From Verrucomicrobiota bacterium (lineage in GTDB: Bacteria > Verrucomicrobiota > Verrucomicrobiia > Opitutales > Opitutaceae), in contig JACRKC010000095.1 of assembly GCA_016235555.1 (NCBI GenBank), forward strand, positions 57,625 to 121,624: a stretch of 64,000 nucleotides of DNA, in the 5' to 3' direction. The notes beneath the pieces were generated by a model. That model was not told where the DNA came from, ran no database searches, and worked only from the letters and a program-made list of their open reading frames with translations. Shown piece after piece: positions 43,013-52,897 of the stretch. Both the position numbers and the translations under genes were made by a program. Position 1 is the stretch's first letter. Each line of letters opens with the position of its first letter.

Positions 43013-43468
43013 TCAAAGCCCCTTCTCCATCAGTGGCAGAAACCGCTCCACGCCGTCCATCGCCGCCGCCACGCGGTCATACGTGCACATGCCCATACGT
43101 GAGTAAAATGCTTCCGCGTTCGGATCGGCTTCGACCTTCAGTCGTGTCGCGCCCGCCTTCCGCGCCTCCTCTTCGCAGCGCTCGAATAACGCGCGCCCCA
43201 TCCCTCGCCGCATCGCTGCCGGCGCCACCCACAGGTGCTCGATCCAGCTCTCTCCCGCCTCGCGGCGCAACAGGGCGAAGCCGAGCGCCGCGCCGCCTTC
43301 GTCCGCCGCGACAAACGTGGCGTGCGCCGCGAGCTGACCGGCGGTGATCGTCAACGCGTCGCGCCAGCGCTCAAGCCACGCCTCGGGATATCCCCAGTGG
43401 CGTTTCGCCGCAAACGCGATGGCAGTCAGTGCCGCTGCCTCGCCCGTCTCCGCGGATCTCAGTCTCAT
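43013..43468 (-). CDS. GNAT-family N-acetyltransferase
   Basis: 151 residues. 'LGFALLRREAGESWIEHLWVAPAAMRRGMGRALFERCEEEARKAG' contains the acetyl-CoA binding motif R-R-G-M-G-R, and 'LKVEADPNAEAFYSRMGM' is the usual C-terminal motif. The acceptor substrate is unknown. No operon partner on this strand; the palindrome at 42816 begins 3 bases after its stop. Confidence 0.88.
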   Translation of the reverse strand: MRLRSAETGEAAALTAIAFAAKRHWGYPEAWLERWRDALTITAGQLAAHATFVAADEGGAALGFALLRREAGESWIEHLWVAPAAMRRGMGRALFERCEEEARKAGATRLKVEADPNAEAFYSRMGMCTYDRVAAAMDGVERFLPLMEKGL

Positions 43469-43556
43469 GCTCCGTCACGTGGCCGGCGGGCGGCGCTCTT
43501 GCCAAGACTGAAAGTTACCGCCTAGTTCTCGTCAGCTTTCGCAACCCGCCCCCCCC

Positions 43557-44504
43557 GTGAACACCCGCCCCTCGTCCCGTCGTGAATTCCTCGGCCACGC
43601 CGCCGCTCTCGCCGCTTGTGCGCTCGCGCCGCGCGGCCTTGCTGCGGCGACCGCCGCCACCAAGCCCAACTCCGTCTTCAACGGCGTGCGCATCGGCTGC
43701 ATCACCTACAGTTTCCGCAGCATGTTCACGCCGCCGGCCGGCCCCACGGCGGAAGCCGTGCTCCAGGCCTTGCTCACCAGCGGTCTCAGCGAAGTCGAGC
43801 TGATGGGCGACGCCATCCAGAACTTCGCCGGCTTCACCGTCGGCGGCGGCGCGGGCAAGGGCAAGAAAGCGGCCGCCGCGCCCGCCGTGAAATACACCGA
43901 CGCCCAGCGCGAAGCTCAGCTCGGAAAGTGCCGCGAGCTCCGCAAGCTTTACCACGACGCCGGCGTGAACATCCACCTGCACAAGATCGCGTTCGGCCCG
44001 TCGGACGAGGACGTCGATTTCAATTTTCTCGCCGCCAAGGCGCTCGGCTGCGTCGGCATCACCACCGAGCGCAACGACACGCAGATCAAGCGCCTCGCGC
44101 CGTTCGCCGAGAAACACAAAATCTGGGTCGCGTTCCACAATCACACGGCGAACTACCCCGCGATCGCTACGCTCGATCCGCTCCTCGATTCGGGCGCCTA
44201 CGTCGGTTTCAACCTCGACGTCGGCCACTACGTCGCCGGCAGCAAAGGCCTCTCGCCGATCCCCGTGATCGAGAAATACCATAAACGCATTCTCAGCCTT
44301 CATCTCAAGGACCGCACGGGCGACGGCGGCAACGTCGAATGGGGCAAGGGCGGCACGCCCCTCAAGGAAATCCTCCAGTTGATCCGGAAGGAAAAGTGGA
44401 CCTTCCCCGCCGACATCGAGCTCGAATACAAAATCCCCGAAGGCTCCGACGCCGTGAAGGAAGTCGGGAAGTGCGTGCAGTTCTGCAAAGCGGCGCTGGC
44501 GTGA
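43557..44504 (+). CDS. Tat-exported sugar phosphate isomerase/epimerase-like TIM barrel
   Basis: 315 residues with GTG start. The N-terminus has the twin-arginine motif 'SSRREFLGHAAALAACALAP', so the protein is exported folded. The rest is an AP-endonuclease-2-type TIM barrel: 'GCITYSFRSM', 'VELMGDAIQNFAG', 'VAFHNHTANYP' and 'VGFNLDVGHYVAG', with His, Asp and Glu positioned as metal ligands ('SLHLKDRT', 'DIELEYKI'). Such proteins are numerous in Verrucomicrobia and Planctomycetes and are assumed to isomerise sugars; the substrate is unknown. A Lys/Ala-rich insertion lies near residue 100. REP elements follow 40 bases downstream. Confidence 0.87.
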   Translation: MNTRPSSRREFLGHAAALAACALAPRGLAAATAATKPNSVFNGVRIGCITYSFRSMFTPPAGPTAEAVLQALLTSGLSEVELMGDAIQNFAGFTVGGGAGKGKKAAAAPAVKYTDAQREAQLGKCRELRKLYHDAGVNIHLHKIAFGPSDEDVDFNFLAAKALGCVGITTERNDTQIKRLAPFAEKHKIWVAFHNHTANYPAIATLDPLLDSGAYVGFNLDVGHYVAGSKGLSPIPVIEKYHKRILSLHLKDRTGDGGNVEWGKGGTPLKEILQLIRKEKWTFPADIELEYKIPEGSDAVKEVGKCVQFCKAALA

Positions 44505-44545
44505 GGCGACACGATCGCCCTGAACGCTTGAGCGATGAGCGCAAC

Positions 44546-44601
44546 GTAGCGGGAGCTTCCAGCTCCCGTTTCCCCATACGGGAGCAAGATGCTCCCGCTA
44601 C
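44546..44601. repeat. REP palindrome, copy A, upstream of RAYT
   Basis: GTAGCGGGAGCTTCCAGCTC at the left and GAGCAAGATGCTCCCGCTAC at the right. Each half is itself a hairpin (GGGAGCT-TCC-AGCTCCC; GGGAGCA-AGA-TGCTCCC). Same family as copies B and C around the transposase gene. Confidence 0.9.
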
Positions 44602-44641
44602 ATTACCTGCTCAGTCACCGCGCTTGAGTGATTTTGCCAAA

Positions 44642-44712
44642 GTAGAGGGAGCTTCCAGCTCCCTTCCCTCCGCTCCCGTTCGCCAACCCCGGGAGCAGGA
44701 TGCTCCCGCTAC
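44642..44712. repeat. REP palindrome, copy B, abutting RAYT start
   Basis: GTAGAGGGAGCTTCCAGCTC at the left and GAGCAGGATGCTCCCGCTAC at the right, with a 15-base longer centre than copy A. It ends 2 bases before the TTG start codon of the RAYT gene. Confidence 0.9.
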
Positions 44713-44713
44713 G

Positions 44714-45298
44714 TTGTGGGAATACTTCAATCCCCGGTCCGAAATCGACATTCGCACCGGCGGCAATCTGCCCCACTGGGAACAGGGCTCCGTCTGGTAT
44801 TTCGTCACCTTCCGTCTCGCCGATGCCCTGCCTCGCGCCGTCGTCGAGGAGATCAAGGAACAGCGCAAGCAGTGGCGCCGGACCCACGACCTCGAAAATC
44901 TTTCGCCCACCGAAGTCGCCGAATACCACCGCCTCTTCTCCGAACGTTACGACCGACTGCTCGACGCGGGAGGCGGTTCCTGCGTGCTGCGCGATCCATT
45001 GAACGCAGATGTCGTCCGCGGTGCGCTTCGTTTCTTCGACGGCCAGCGCTACGCCCTCGACGAATTTGTGGTGATGCCCAACCACGTTCATGTGCTGGTC
45101 AGGCCGCTGGTCGGCCACGGGCTCGCGGATATCCTCCATTCCTGGAAATCCTACTCCGCCAACCAGCTCAATCGCCGCCTCGGGCGCACCGGCCAGTTCT
45201 GGCAGCACGAGTCCTTCGACCACATCGTGAGAAACGAGGCCGCGATGGATGCCATCCGCCGCTACATCCGCGAAAACCCCGCCAAAGGAGCAAGGTAG
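44714..45298 (+). CDS. REP-associated tyrosine transposase (RAYT, Y1 type)
   Basis: 194 residues from TTG at 44714; the open frame runs further upstream through REP sequence, but homology-like content starts at 'WEYFNPRSEIDIRTGG'. It is a single-strand HUH nuclease: 'VWYFVTFRLADALPR' is the first strand, the His-x-His motif is 'MPNHVHVLVRP', and the catalytic Tyr is in 'RRYIRENP' after 'FWQHESFDHIVR'. RAYTs cut and join REP palindromes at a GTAG foot and are domesticated, single-copy elements. The gene lies between REP copies B and C; copy C supplies its TAG stop. Start codon placement is the only doubt. Confidence 0.88.
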   Translation: MWEYFNPRSEIDIRTGGNLPHWEQGSVWYFVTFRLADALPRAVVEEIKEQRKQWRRTHDLENLSPTEVAEYHRLFSERYDRLLDAGGGSCVLRDPLNADVVRGALRFFDGQRYALDEFVVMPNHVHVLVRPLVGHGLADILHSWKSYSANQLNRRLGRTGQFWQHESFDHIVRNEAAMDAIRRYIRENPAKGAR

Positions 45299-45350
45299 CG
45301 GGAGCTTCCAGCTCTCGTCTCCCCGATCGGGAGCAAGATGCTGCCGCTAC
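45295..45350. repeat. REP palindrome, copy C, overlapping RAYT stop
   Basis: GTAGCGGGAGCTTCCAGCTC at the left (identical to copy A) and GAGCAAGATGCTGCCGCTAC at the right. The TAG at 45296-45298 in its foot is the stop codon of the transposase gene. Confidence 0.9.
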
Positions 45351-45382
45351 TTTTTCAGCAAAAAACTGAACCACGGGCGTCC

Positions 45383-46660
45383 TCACACCACCCGCGCCCA
45401 GAGCAACTTGAGGTAGCGGCTCTCGAGGCAGTTCGAGTAGACGGGGTGATCCGGGCCGGGGCCGGTGCGGTCGAAGAACTGCAGGCGTTTGTTCTGGCGG
45501 TGCGCGGCTTTGATCACGTGGGCCTCAAAATCCTCCAGCGAGAGCAGACCTGAGCACGAGCACGTCACGAAGATGCCGCCGGGTTTCACGAGCGAGATCG
45601 CGAGGAGGTTGAGGTCCTCGTATTTCTGGCGGCCTTCCCAGTTGCCGTGGTCGTCGCGCGTGAAAATGAACTTCGGCGGATCGAGGATCACCACGTCCCA
45701 TTTCTCCCCGTTCTGCTGCATCTGGCGCGCGTAGGCGAACGCGTCGGCGTGCACGAATTTCAGGCGCGCCTGGTTGAGATTCATGTTGCGCTTCGCCTGC
45801 GCGATCGCGACCTCGTCGAGGTCGACGCTCGTCACATCGGCGGCGCCGCCGAGCTTGGCGTTGAGCGAGAAACCGCCGGTGTAGCAGCAGAGGTCGAGCA
45901 CGCGCGCGCCATCGACGAAGCGGCGGATGCCACGGCGGTTGTCGCGCTGGTCGCAGAAGAAACCGGTCTTGTGCCCTTCCGCGAAATCCACCTCGTAACG
46001 CACGCCGTGCTCGCGAATTTTCACGAGGCGCGGGGCGGCGGCGTTGGTCTCGTTGAAGGTCGAGGGCTTGATGCCTTCGAGCGAGCCGAGGTCATGATCG
46101 ACCTGCACGCGCGCGAACTTCGTGCCGGCCAGCTCGTGCAGGAGCGGCAGCCATTTCGGGAGCCGCTGTGCGATGCCGAGCGAGGTGATTTCGCACAGCA
46201 GCGTGTCGGCGTAGCGATCGATGGTGAGGCCGCTGAGGCCGTCGCCGTCGGAGTTGATGAGGCGGTAGGCGTCGGTGGTTTCGTCGAGCTTGAAGAGTGT
46301 GCGGCGCAGTTCGACCGCGCGACGGATGGCGGCCTCGAAGTAGCTTTCGTTGACGGGCTCGGTGGAGTGACAGACCACGCGCAGCGGAATTTTCGCGCGA
46401 GGGTTGAAGAGGCCGCCGCCGGCGAGGTTGCCGTTCTTGTCGTAGACGTTGACGAAGTCGCCGGGCCGCGCGTCGGGCGAAGCCTGCCCGAGCAGGCGTG
46501 GAAAGATCGCCGGCTGAAACGTGAAATACTTCAACTGCGCCCACGGCCGCGCCCACGTCGAACGATCGACCGGTTCGAGAGGCTCACGGCGAGCCGGCAC
46601 GCGCGGCGCCGCCGCAGCCGCCGGCGCCGCTGGTCTTTCCTTTGGATTCTGGTCGGGCAT
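45383..46660 (-). CDS. Class I rRNA large-subunit methyltransferase, RlmI-like
   Basis: 425 residues from ATG at 46660. Order: a Pro/Ala-rich N-terminal tail of about 30 residues not usual in the family, a PUA-like domain ('GDFVNVYDKNGNLAGGGLFNP'), an EEHEA-type domain ('GDGLSGLTIDRYADTLL') and the SAM-binding Rossmann fold ('GFFCDQRDNRRGIRRF', 'VLDLCCYTGGFSLNA', 'DLDEVAIAQAKRN'). The catalytic segments are 'VILDPPKF' and 'FVTCSCSG' with the Cys nucleophile, as in m5C methyltransferases. It should modify a cytosine of 23S rRNA, as RlmI does at C1962; the exact target is inferred. Confidence 0.9.
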   Translation of the reverse strand: MPDQNPKERPAAPAAAAAPRVPARREPLEPVDRSTWARPWAQLKYFTFQPAIFPRLLGQASPDARPGDFVNVYDKNGNLAGGGLFNPRAKIPLRVVCHSTEPVNESYFEAAIRRAVELRRTLFKLDETTDAYRLINSDGDGLSGLTIDRYADTLLCEITSLGIAQRLPKWLPLLHELAGTKFARVQVDHDLGSLEGIKPSTFNETNAAAPRLVKIREHGVRYEVDFAEGHKTGFFCDQRDNRRGIRRFVDGARVLDLCCYTGGFSLNAKLGGAADVTSVDLDEVAIAQAKRNMNLNQARLKFVHADAFAYARQMQQNGEKWDVVILDPPKFIFTRDDHGNWEGRQKYEDLNLLAISLVKPGGIFVTCSCSGLLSLEDFEAHVIKAAHRQNKRLQFFDRTGPGPDHPVYSNCLESRYLKLLWARVV

Positions 46661-46941
46661 CGAGCTATTGGGAGGATCGGGCCGGCCCGCCGCAATTTCA
46701 TAAGACGGCGTCAAAATAGATCGGGCCCGACTTCCGGGCGGGCCGGCTGACCACACGACTGCCCGCGGCCTGTCCGGCGGTCATCCGCCGCACCCACGTC
46801 GAGGGATCGCGCACGCGCTTCGGACTCAGCTCTCGGCCGCGCAGGCCGGCATCGTAGTCGGTGACGAGCGGTCCGAGCTCCGTGCCGGCAGCAACACGCA
46901 CCGCCTGCTTCGAGCGACGCCTGAACCCGCAGGGAGTGAAA
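46661..46941. other. Gap without recognised gene
   Basis: 281 bases between the methyltransferase start and the next leftward gene's stop. A leftward open frame of 87 codons exists (46698-46961) but overlaps the neighbour and shows no motif or good ribosome-binding site. A GGGCCCGACTTCCGGGCGGG palindrome-like stretch is seen at 46726-46745. The methyltransferase promoter should lie here. Confidence 0.4.
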
Positions 46942-47517
46942 TCAACGCGTCCAAGCGACATTGCCGGTTTCGGCGATGGGCACGCAGCCGCGGAACGGAC
47001 CGGGGATCGGCAGATAGTGCGTCACGTTCTTGCCGACGAGCTCCGCCGTGAAGTAGCCGACGATCGTGAGCTCCTTGAGCTGGTGGAAAAACGACTTCGG
47101 ATCGTCGCCCGCGGCATCGGCGGCGGCTTGCAGGACGGCATCCTGTTGTGCGGCGGCGAGCCGGGCGAAAGGCTTCTGGTGCGCGCGCACCGCGGCGGTG
47201 TCGATCGCCACCACGCCACGCGTGAGCCGCTCCTTTTCCTCGGCCGGCATGAACTCGCCGAACATCCGGTCCACGAACGCGGGCACGCCGGCGTCGAGGG
47301 CGCCGGGCGTGTCGGTGCGCGGGAGGATGCGCTCGGCCAGCGCGCTGATCGTGGCGTGTTGCTGGGCGGTGAGAAACCGCGGCGTCGCGCCCACGGCGGC
47401 GGGCTGCGCGTGGAGGACGCCGTCGAGCAGCGAGGGCGACAGCGCGGCGCCGAGAACAAGCGCGGCGCGCTGGAGGGCTTCGCGGCGGGTGAGCGGGGAA
47501 TCGAAATTCGAGATCAT
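46942..47517 (-). CDS. Gluconate 2-dehydrogenase subunit 3-like protein
   Basis: 191 residues with a Tat-like signal ('LTRREALQRAALVLGAALSP'). 'LTAQQHATISALAERILPRTDTPGA' and 'VPAFVDRMFGEF' are typical of the small third subunit that accompanies GMC-type sugar dehydrogenases and helps export and maturation of the flavoprotein. The GMC subunit gene lies 153 bases upstream on the same strand, so the two form one enzyme. The gap between them contains an inverted-repeat pair. Confidence 0.88.
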   Translation of the reverse strand: MISNFDSPLTRREALQRAALVLGAALSPSLLDGVLHAQPAAVGATPRFLTAQQHATISALAERILPRTDTPGALDAGVPAFVDRMFGEFMPAEEKERLTRGVVAIDTAAVRAHQKPFARLAAAQQDAVLQAAADAAGDDPKSFFHQLKELTIVGYFTAELVGKNVTHYLPIPGPFRGCVPIAETGNVAWTR

Positions 47518-47538
47518 GGGGTCGGAGAGTTGGAACCG

Positions 47539-47670
47539 CTAATCTGCGCTGATTTTTCCAATGAAAAGGGCGAACGGTGGCGTGCGTGCCTCGCCTAATC
47601 GGCGAAGCCCAGAAGCGGTCGAGTGCGGTGTTTCATCAGCGCTGCTGAGCGAAGATCAGCGGTTGGTTCC

Positions 47671-47673
<3 letters not shown>
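47539..47673. repeat. Inverted repeat between dehydrogenase genes
   Basis: AACCGCTAATCTGCGCTGAT at the left end and ATCAGCGCTGCTGAGC followed by ATCAGCGGTT at the right are imperfect inverted copies. The region has no gene of its own and separates the GMC gene from its small subunit gene. Confidence 0.5.
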
Positions 47674-49410
<1,737 letters not shown>

Positions 49411-49565
49411 GGGGTGCGAGGGAAACGAAACGGCGCCCGGAGAAATGCGCCGCGCCCCGATCAAGGTGGCGCGGCCGCGCATTGCAACCCTCTGTCGTGG
49501 GTCACCGGAACATACGCCACGTTTGACGCCCGGTGCGTTGCCCGTCGGGATGACCGGTGCTCCCC

Positions 49566-50120
49566 ATGCCCCGCTACATCGCCTTCCTCCGCGGCATCAA
49601 CCTCGGCAGGCGCCGCCTGACGATGGATGAACTGCGCGCGCGTTTCGTCGAATTGAAGTTCGCCCACGTCGCGACCTTCATCGCCAGCGGCAACGTCATC
49701 TTCGACAGCCCCGCACGCAACCCCGCGAAGCTCACCCGCATGATCGAGGCGCACCTCGCCAGGAAACTCGGCTACGAGGTCGATACTTTTCTGCGCACGC
49801 GCGCCGAGGTCGCGACGGTGGCGGCGTTCCGGCCCTTTCCACCGGACATGATGGAGGCGGAGGGCACCACGACCTATTGCAGTTTTCTCAAGGAGCCCCT
49901 GAGTGCGGCCCAGGCGCGCGGCCTCATCGCCTGCCGCACACCCGTGGACGAGTTTTGCGTCGCAGGCCGCGAGTTCTACTGGCTCTGCCGGATCAAATCG
50001 AACGAGTCAAAAGTCTGGTCTTCGCCCGCGCTGCGCGCGCTCAAGCTGCCGTCATCCTCGGCGCGCAACCTGACCACCGTCCGCAAGCTCGCCGCGCTGT
50101 TTCCGCCGGACCCGGCGTAG
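49566..50120 (+). CDS. DUF1697 protein
   Basis: 184 residues from ATG at 49566 (GTG 49557 possible). 'RYIAFLRGINLGRRRLTMDELRARF', 'VATFIASGNVIFDS' and the C-terminal 'RNLTTVRKLAAL' are the family hallmarks. Role unknown; the family is widespread, with DNA- or nucleotide-related functions sometimes proposed. It diverges from the GMC gene and ends 2 bases from the stop of the convergent recombinase gene. Confidence 0.9.
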   Translation: MPRYIAFLRGINLGRRRLTMDELRARFVELKFAHVATFIASGNVIFDSPARNPAKLTRMIEAHLARKLGYEVDTFLRTRAEVATVAAFRPFPPDMMEAEGTTTYCSFLKEPLSAAQARGLIACRTPVDEFCVAGREFYWLCRIKSNESKVWSSPALRALKLPSSSARNLTTVRKLAALFPPDPA

Positions 50121-50122
50121 CG

Positions 50123-51070
50123 TCACTCGCGGTTGCGCGGGTGGTATTTCGCGTGGTGGTCGACGAGCCGCTGCGGCTCGACCGCCGTGTAGATCTGCGT
50201 GGTCGAGATACTCGCGTGGCCGAGCATCTCCTGGATCGCTCGCAGGTCGGCCCCGCCGGTGAGCAGATGCGTGGCGAACGAATGGCGCAGGCCATGGGGC
50301 TTCACGTTTTTCGTGAGGCCGGCACGCTGCGCGTATTTCTTCACCAGCATCCAAAGCATGACGCGTGAAAGCGCGGCGCCGCGATTGTTCAGGAAAAACT
50401 GGCTGCCGGTGCGCGGCTTCACGAGGGAGGGGCGGCCGGCGGCAAGGTAGGTCGCGAGCGCATCGCGCGCCTTGCCGCCAAGCGGCACCACGCGCTCCTT
50501 CGCGCCCTTGCCGAACACGCGCACGAAGCCGTGCTGGAGATCGACCTGCTGGACCGTGAGTGCGGCGAGTTCCGACACGCGCAGGCCGCTCGAGTAAAAC
50601 AACTCGAGCAACGCCCGGTCGCGGAGCGCCCGCGCGTCGCCGCCCACGGGGGCCGCGAGCAGCCGTTCGACCTCGGTCTCATTCAACGTGCCGGGAATGC
50701 GCCGCGCGCGCTTCGGGCCGACGAGCAGCGCGGTGAAGTCGTCGTCGCGGATTTTCTCGCGCACGAGGTGGCGCGAGAGCATGCGCAGGGCGGCGAGTTT
50801 CCGCAGCACGCTGGCCACCGTGTAGCGCCCGAGACTCAGCGAGCGAATCCAGGTGCCGGCCAGGTCCGCGGTGGTTGCCCGCCAGCCGGTCGCGCCCTGT
50901 CTGCCGAAAAAGGCCGCGGCTTGGTCAAGGTCGCGGCGGTAACCTGCCACGGTGTTGCGCGAGAGCCCGCGTTCGAGCTGGATATAGCTCAGGAACGACT
51001 CGATGTCGTCGGCAAAAGCCGCCGGGGCCTGGCTGGCATCATCGGCGCGGGACTTGGGCCGGCCTTTCAT
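50123..51070 (-). CDS. Tyrosine recombinase XerC/XerD
   Basis: 315 residues. The N-terminal SAM-like core-binding domain ('DIESFLSYIQLERGLSRNTVAGYRRDL') is followed by the catalytic domain with all active-site residues: Arg in 'SGLRVSELAAL', Lys in 'GKGAKERVVPL', His-x-x-Arg in 'HGLRHSFATHLL', His in 'LGHASISTTQIY' and the nucleophilic Tyr there. It should resolve chromosome dimers at dif. XerD is more likely than XerC from overall layout, but the two cannot be separated safely. It follows infA by 21 bases; no mobile-element context is seen. Confidence 0.92.
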   Translation of the reverse strand: MKGRPKSRADDASQAPAAFADDIESFLSYIQLERGLSRNTVAGYRRDLDQAAAFFGRQGATGWRATTADLAGTWIRSLSLGRYTVASVLRKLAALRMLSRHLVREKIRDDDFTALLVGPKRARRIPGTLNETEVERLLAAPVGGDARALRDRALLELFYSSGLRVSELAALTVQQVDLQHGFVRVFGKGAKERVVPLGGKARDALATYLAAGRPSLVKPRTGSQFFLNNRGAALSRVMLWMLVKKYAQRAGLTKNVKPHGLRHSFATHLLTGGADLRAIQEMLGHASISTTQIYTAVEPQRLVDHHAKYHPRNRE

Positions 51071-51091
51071 GGCCGCATCATCCGGTCCCGC

Positions 51092-51355
51092 TCAGAAGCG
51101 GCGGCGCATCGGCGGCGCCGTGTGCGACGGATTCGTCTCCTTCATGCGGAAGGTGATCCGCGCCTTCTCCAAATCGTAGGGGCTCATCTCCATCTTCACC
51201 ATGTCGCCGGCGGCGATCTTGATGAAGTTTTTCCGCAGCTTGCCCGAGATGTGCGCGAGCACGACGTGGCCATTCGACAGCTGCACCTTGAACATCGTGC
51301 CCGGCAACACGGCGACGACTTTGCCCTCCACCTCGATCGAGTTGCCGTCAGCCAT
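51092..51355 (-). CDS. infA: Translation initiation factor IF-1
   Basis: 87 residues. The OB fold is typical ('[20 protein letters not shown]', '[20 protein letters not shown]', '[21 protein letters not shown]'). It binds the A site of the 30S subunit during initiation. It is about 15 residues longer than the usual 72 because of a C-terminal tail ending 'APPMRRRF'. It lies upstream of the recombinase gene on the same strand and diverges from tadA. Confidence 0.96.
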   Translation of the reverse strand: MADGNSIEVEGKVVAVLPGTMFKVQLSNGHVVLAHISGKLRKNFIKIAAGDMVKMEMSPYDLEKARITFRMKETNPSHTAPPMRRRF

Positions 51356-51480
51356 GGGAAACGCGTGGTTGGTGCGTGGTGCGGAGAGCCATAAGTGGTG
51401 TCGTCAAAAGCCACTTGTAAGGCAGAAACGACCCGCCTTAGTCAAGGTTTCGCTCGGAAAACCTGCTCCCGGGCGTTGTC

Positions 51481-52008
51481 ATGGCCGAATCCTCCCCGCC
51501 TCCCGCCTGTCCGTTTGAAAAACGCTTCCCGTCGCAACTCGTGCGCGACGACGCGTTTTTCATGAGCCTCGCCTACAACCAGGCCATCGACGCCTGGCGC
51601 GCCGACGAGGTGCCGATCGGCGCCGTGATCGAGCTGGACGGCGAGGTCATCGCCTCGGCCCACAACACCGTCGAGGGCGCCAAGGACCCCACCGCGCACG
51701 CCGAGATGCTCGCCCTCACCCAGGCGGCCACGGCGCTCGGCGACTGGCGCCTCGCCGGCGCGACCGTCTACGTGACGAAGGAGCCGTGCCCGATGTGTTC
51801 CGGCGCGATGCTCATGTCGCGCGTGAAACGCGTGTGCTACGCCGTGCCCGACCCGAAGATGGGCTGCCTCGGCGGCGCGACCAATCTCAACGACCTGCCG
51901 CGGGTGAACCACCACGTCGAGCTCACCGCGGGCGGTGTGCTCGAGGCGGAGTGCCGCGCGTTGTTGCAGACGTTTTTCCGCGAAAAGCGGCGCATGGAAG
52001 AAATGTAG
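51481..52008 (+). CDS. tadA: tRNA-specific adenosine deaminase
   Basis: 175 residues. It converts adenosine 34 of tRNA-Arg to inosine. The Zn site is 'HAEMLAL' (His, catalytic Glu) and 'PCPMCSGAML' (two Cys). 'DEVPIGAVIELDGEVIASAHN' and 'CLGGATNLNDLPRVNHHVEL' agree with TadA. An N-terminal extension of about 15 residues precedes the core. The TAG stop lies in the GTAG foot of a REP element (52004). Confidence 0.95.
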   Translation: MAESSPPPACPFEKRFPSQLVRDDAFFMSLAYNQAIDAWRADEVPIGAVIELDGEVIASAHNTVEGAKDPTAHAEMLALTQAATALGDWRLAGATVYVTKEPCPMCSGAMLMSRVKRVCYAVPDPKMGCLGGATNLNDLPRVNHHVELTAGGVLEAECRALLQTFFREKRRMEEM

Positions 52009-52088
52009 GGCGGGGTCGCCGAACCCCGCCGTCGCGCGGCGCACGTTCGTCCGCAGTCCCGGCGGGGAGCAGGCGACGCCGTTCTACA
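52004..52088. repeat. REP palindrome with GTAG/CTAC foot
   Basis: TGTAGGGCGGGGTCGCCGAA at the left, with hairpin GGCGGGGT-CGCCG-AACCCCGCC, and GGCGACGCCGTTCTACA at the right. It contains the tadA stop codon and occupies half of the gap before sodA. Confidence 0.7.
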
Positions 52089-52190
52089 ACGGATCGCAAA
52101 TTCACAGGCGATGGTTGACGCTTACGTGCGCCGGTGCATCAGTTGCGCCCCCACACCGGCAACTCAAACTCCCACCAACCCGCTAAACCC

Positions 52191-52823
52191 ATGGCATACG
52201 AACTCCCGAAACTGCCCTACGCCGCCACCGCCCTCGAGCCGCACATCGACGCGCGCACGATGGAAATCCATCACGGCAAGCACCATCAGGCCTACATCAC
52301 CAACGCCAACAATCTCCTGAAGGATCACCCGGCCCTCGCCGCCCTCGACGTCAACGCGCTCATCGCCGACCTCTCGAAGGTCCCCGAAGCCATCCGCACC
52401 GGCGTGCGCAACAACGCCGGCGGCCACAGCAACCACTCCTTCTTCTGGACGGTCATGGGGCCGCACGATCAGGACGCCCCGACCGGCGCGCTCGCCGACG
52501 CGATCAACGCGCAGCTCGGCGGTCTCGCGAAGTTCAAGGAAGACTTCGAGAAGGCCGGCGCCACCCGCTTCGGCTCCGGCTGGGCCTGGCTCTACGTGAC
52601 CGCCGACAAGAAACTCGCGATCGGCTCGACCGCGAACCAGGACAGCCCGCTCATGGGCAAGGCCGTCGCCGGCATCGAGGGCAAGCCCGTCCTTGGCCTA
52701 GACGTCTGGGAACACGCTTACTATCTGAACTACCAGAACCGCCGCCCCGACTACCTGAAGGCGTGGTGGAATGTGGTGAACTGGAAGGCCGCTGAGGCGA
52801 ATTACGCCACGGCGGTGAAGTAA
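52191..52823 (+). CDS. sodA: Superoxide dismutase, Mn type
   Basis: 210 residues. '[17 protein letters not shown]', '[16 protein letters not shown]' and '[11 protein letters not shown]' carry the three His and one Asp metal ligands. 'NQDSPLM' has the Gln characteristic of Mn enzymes, where Fe enzymes usually have a different pattern, so Mn or cambialistic use is likely. No signal peptide: cytoplasmic. Start ATG at 52191. A shared terminator follows. Confidence 0.95.
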   Translation: MAYELPKLPYAATALEPHIDARTMEIHHGKHHQAYITNANNLLKDHPALAALDVNALIADLSKVPEAIRTGVRNNAGGHSNHSFFWTVMGPHDQDAPTGALADAINAQLGGLAKFKEDFEKAGATRFGSGWAWLYVTADKKLAIGSTANQDSPLMGKAVAGIEGKPVLGLDVWEHAYYLNYQNRRPDYLKAWWNVVNWKAAEANYATAVK

Positions 52824-52838
52824 GCTGTTTCGCCCGTT

Positions 52839-52865
52839 GTAGGCCCGCCCACCGGCCGGGCCTAT
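52839..52865. repeat. Half REP-like hairpin after sodA
   Basis: GTAGGCCCG-CCCACCGG-CCGGGCCTAT: a single hairpin with a GTAG foot, directly before the terminator. Confidence 0.5.
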
Positions 52866-52897
52866 AAAAACCGCGCCATACCCGGCGCGGTTTTTTT
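52866..52897. terminator. Bidirectional terminator of sodA and tolB-like gene
   Basis: AAAAACCGCGCC-ATACCC-GGCGCGGTTTTTTT, giving T-runs on both strands. It ends in the stop codon of the convergent TolB-like gene. Confidence 0.9.

Noticed and set aside
46698..46961. Leftward open frame of 87 codons
   Set aside because: Overlaps the 3' end of the subunit 3 gene, has no motif and no convincing ribosome-binding site.
50123..51070. Integrase of a genomic island
   Set aside because: The recombinase follows infA, has XerC/D features, and no attachment repeats, phage genes or tRNA lie nearby.
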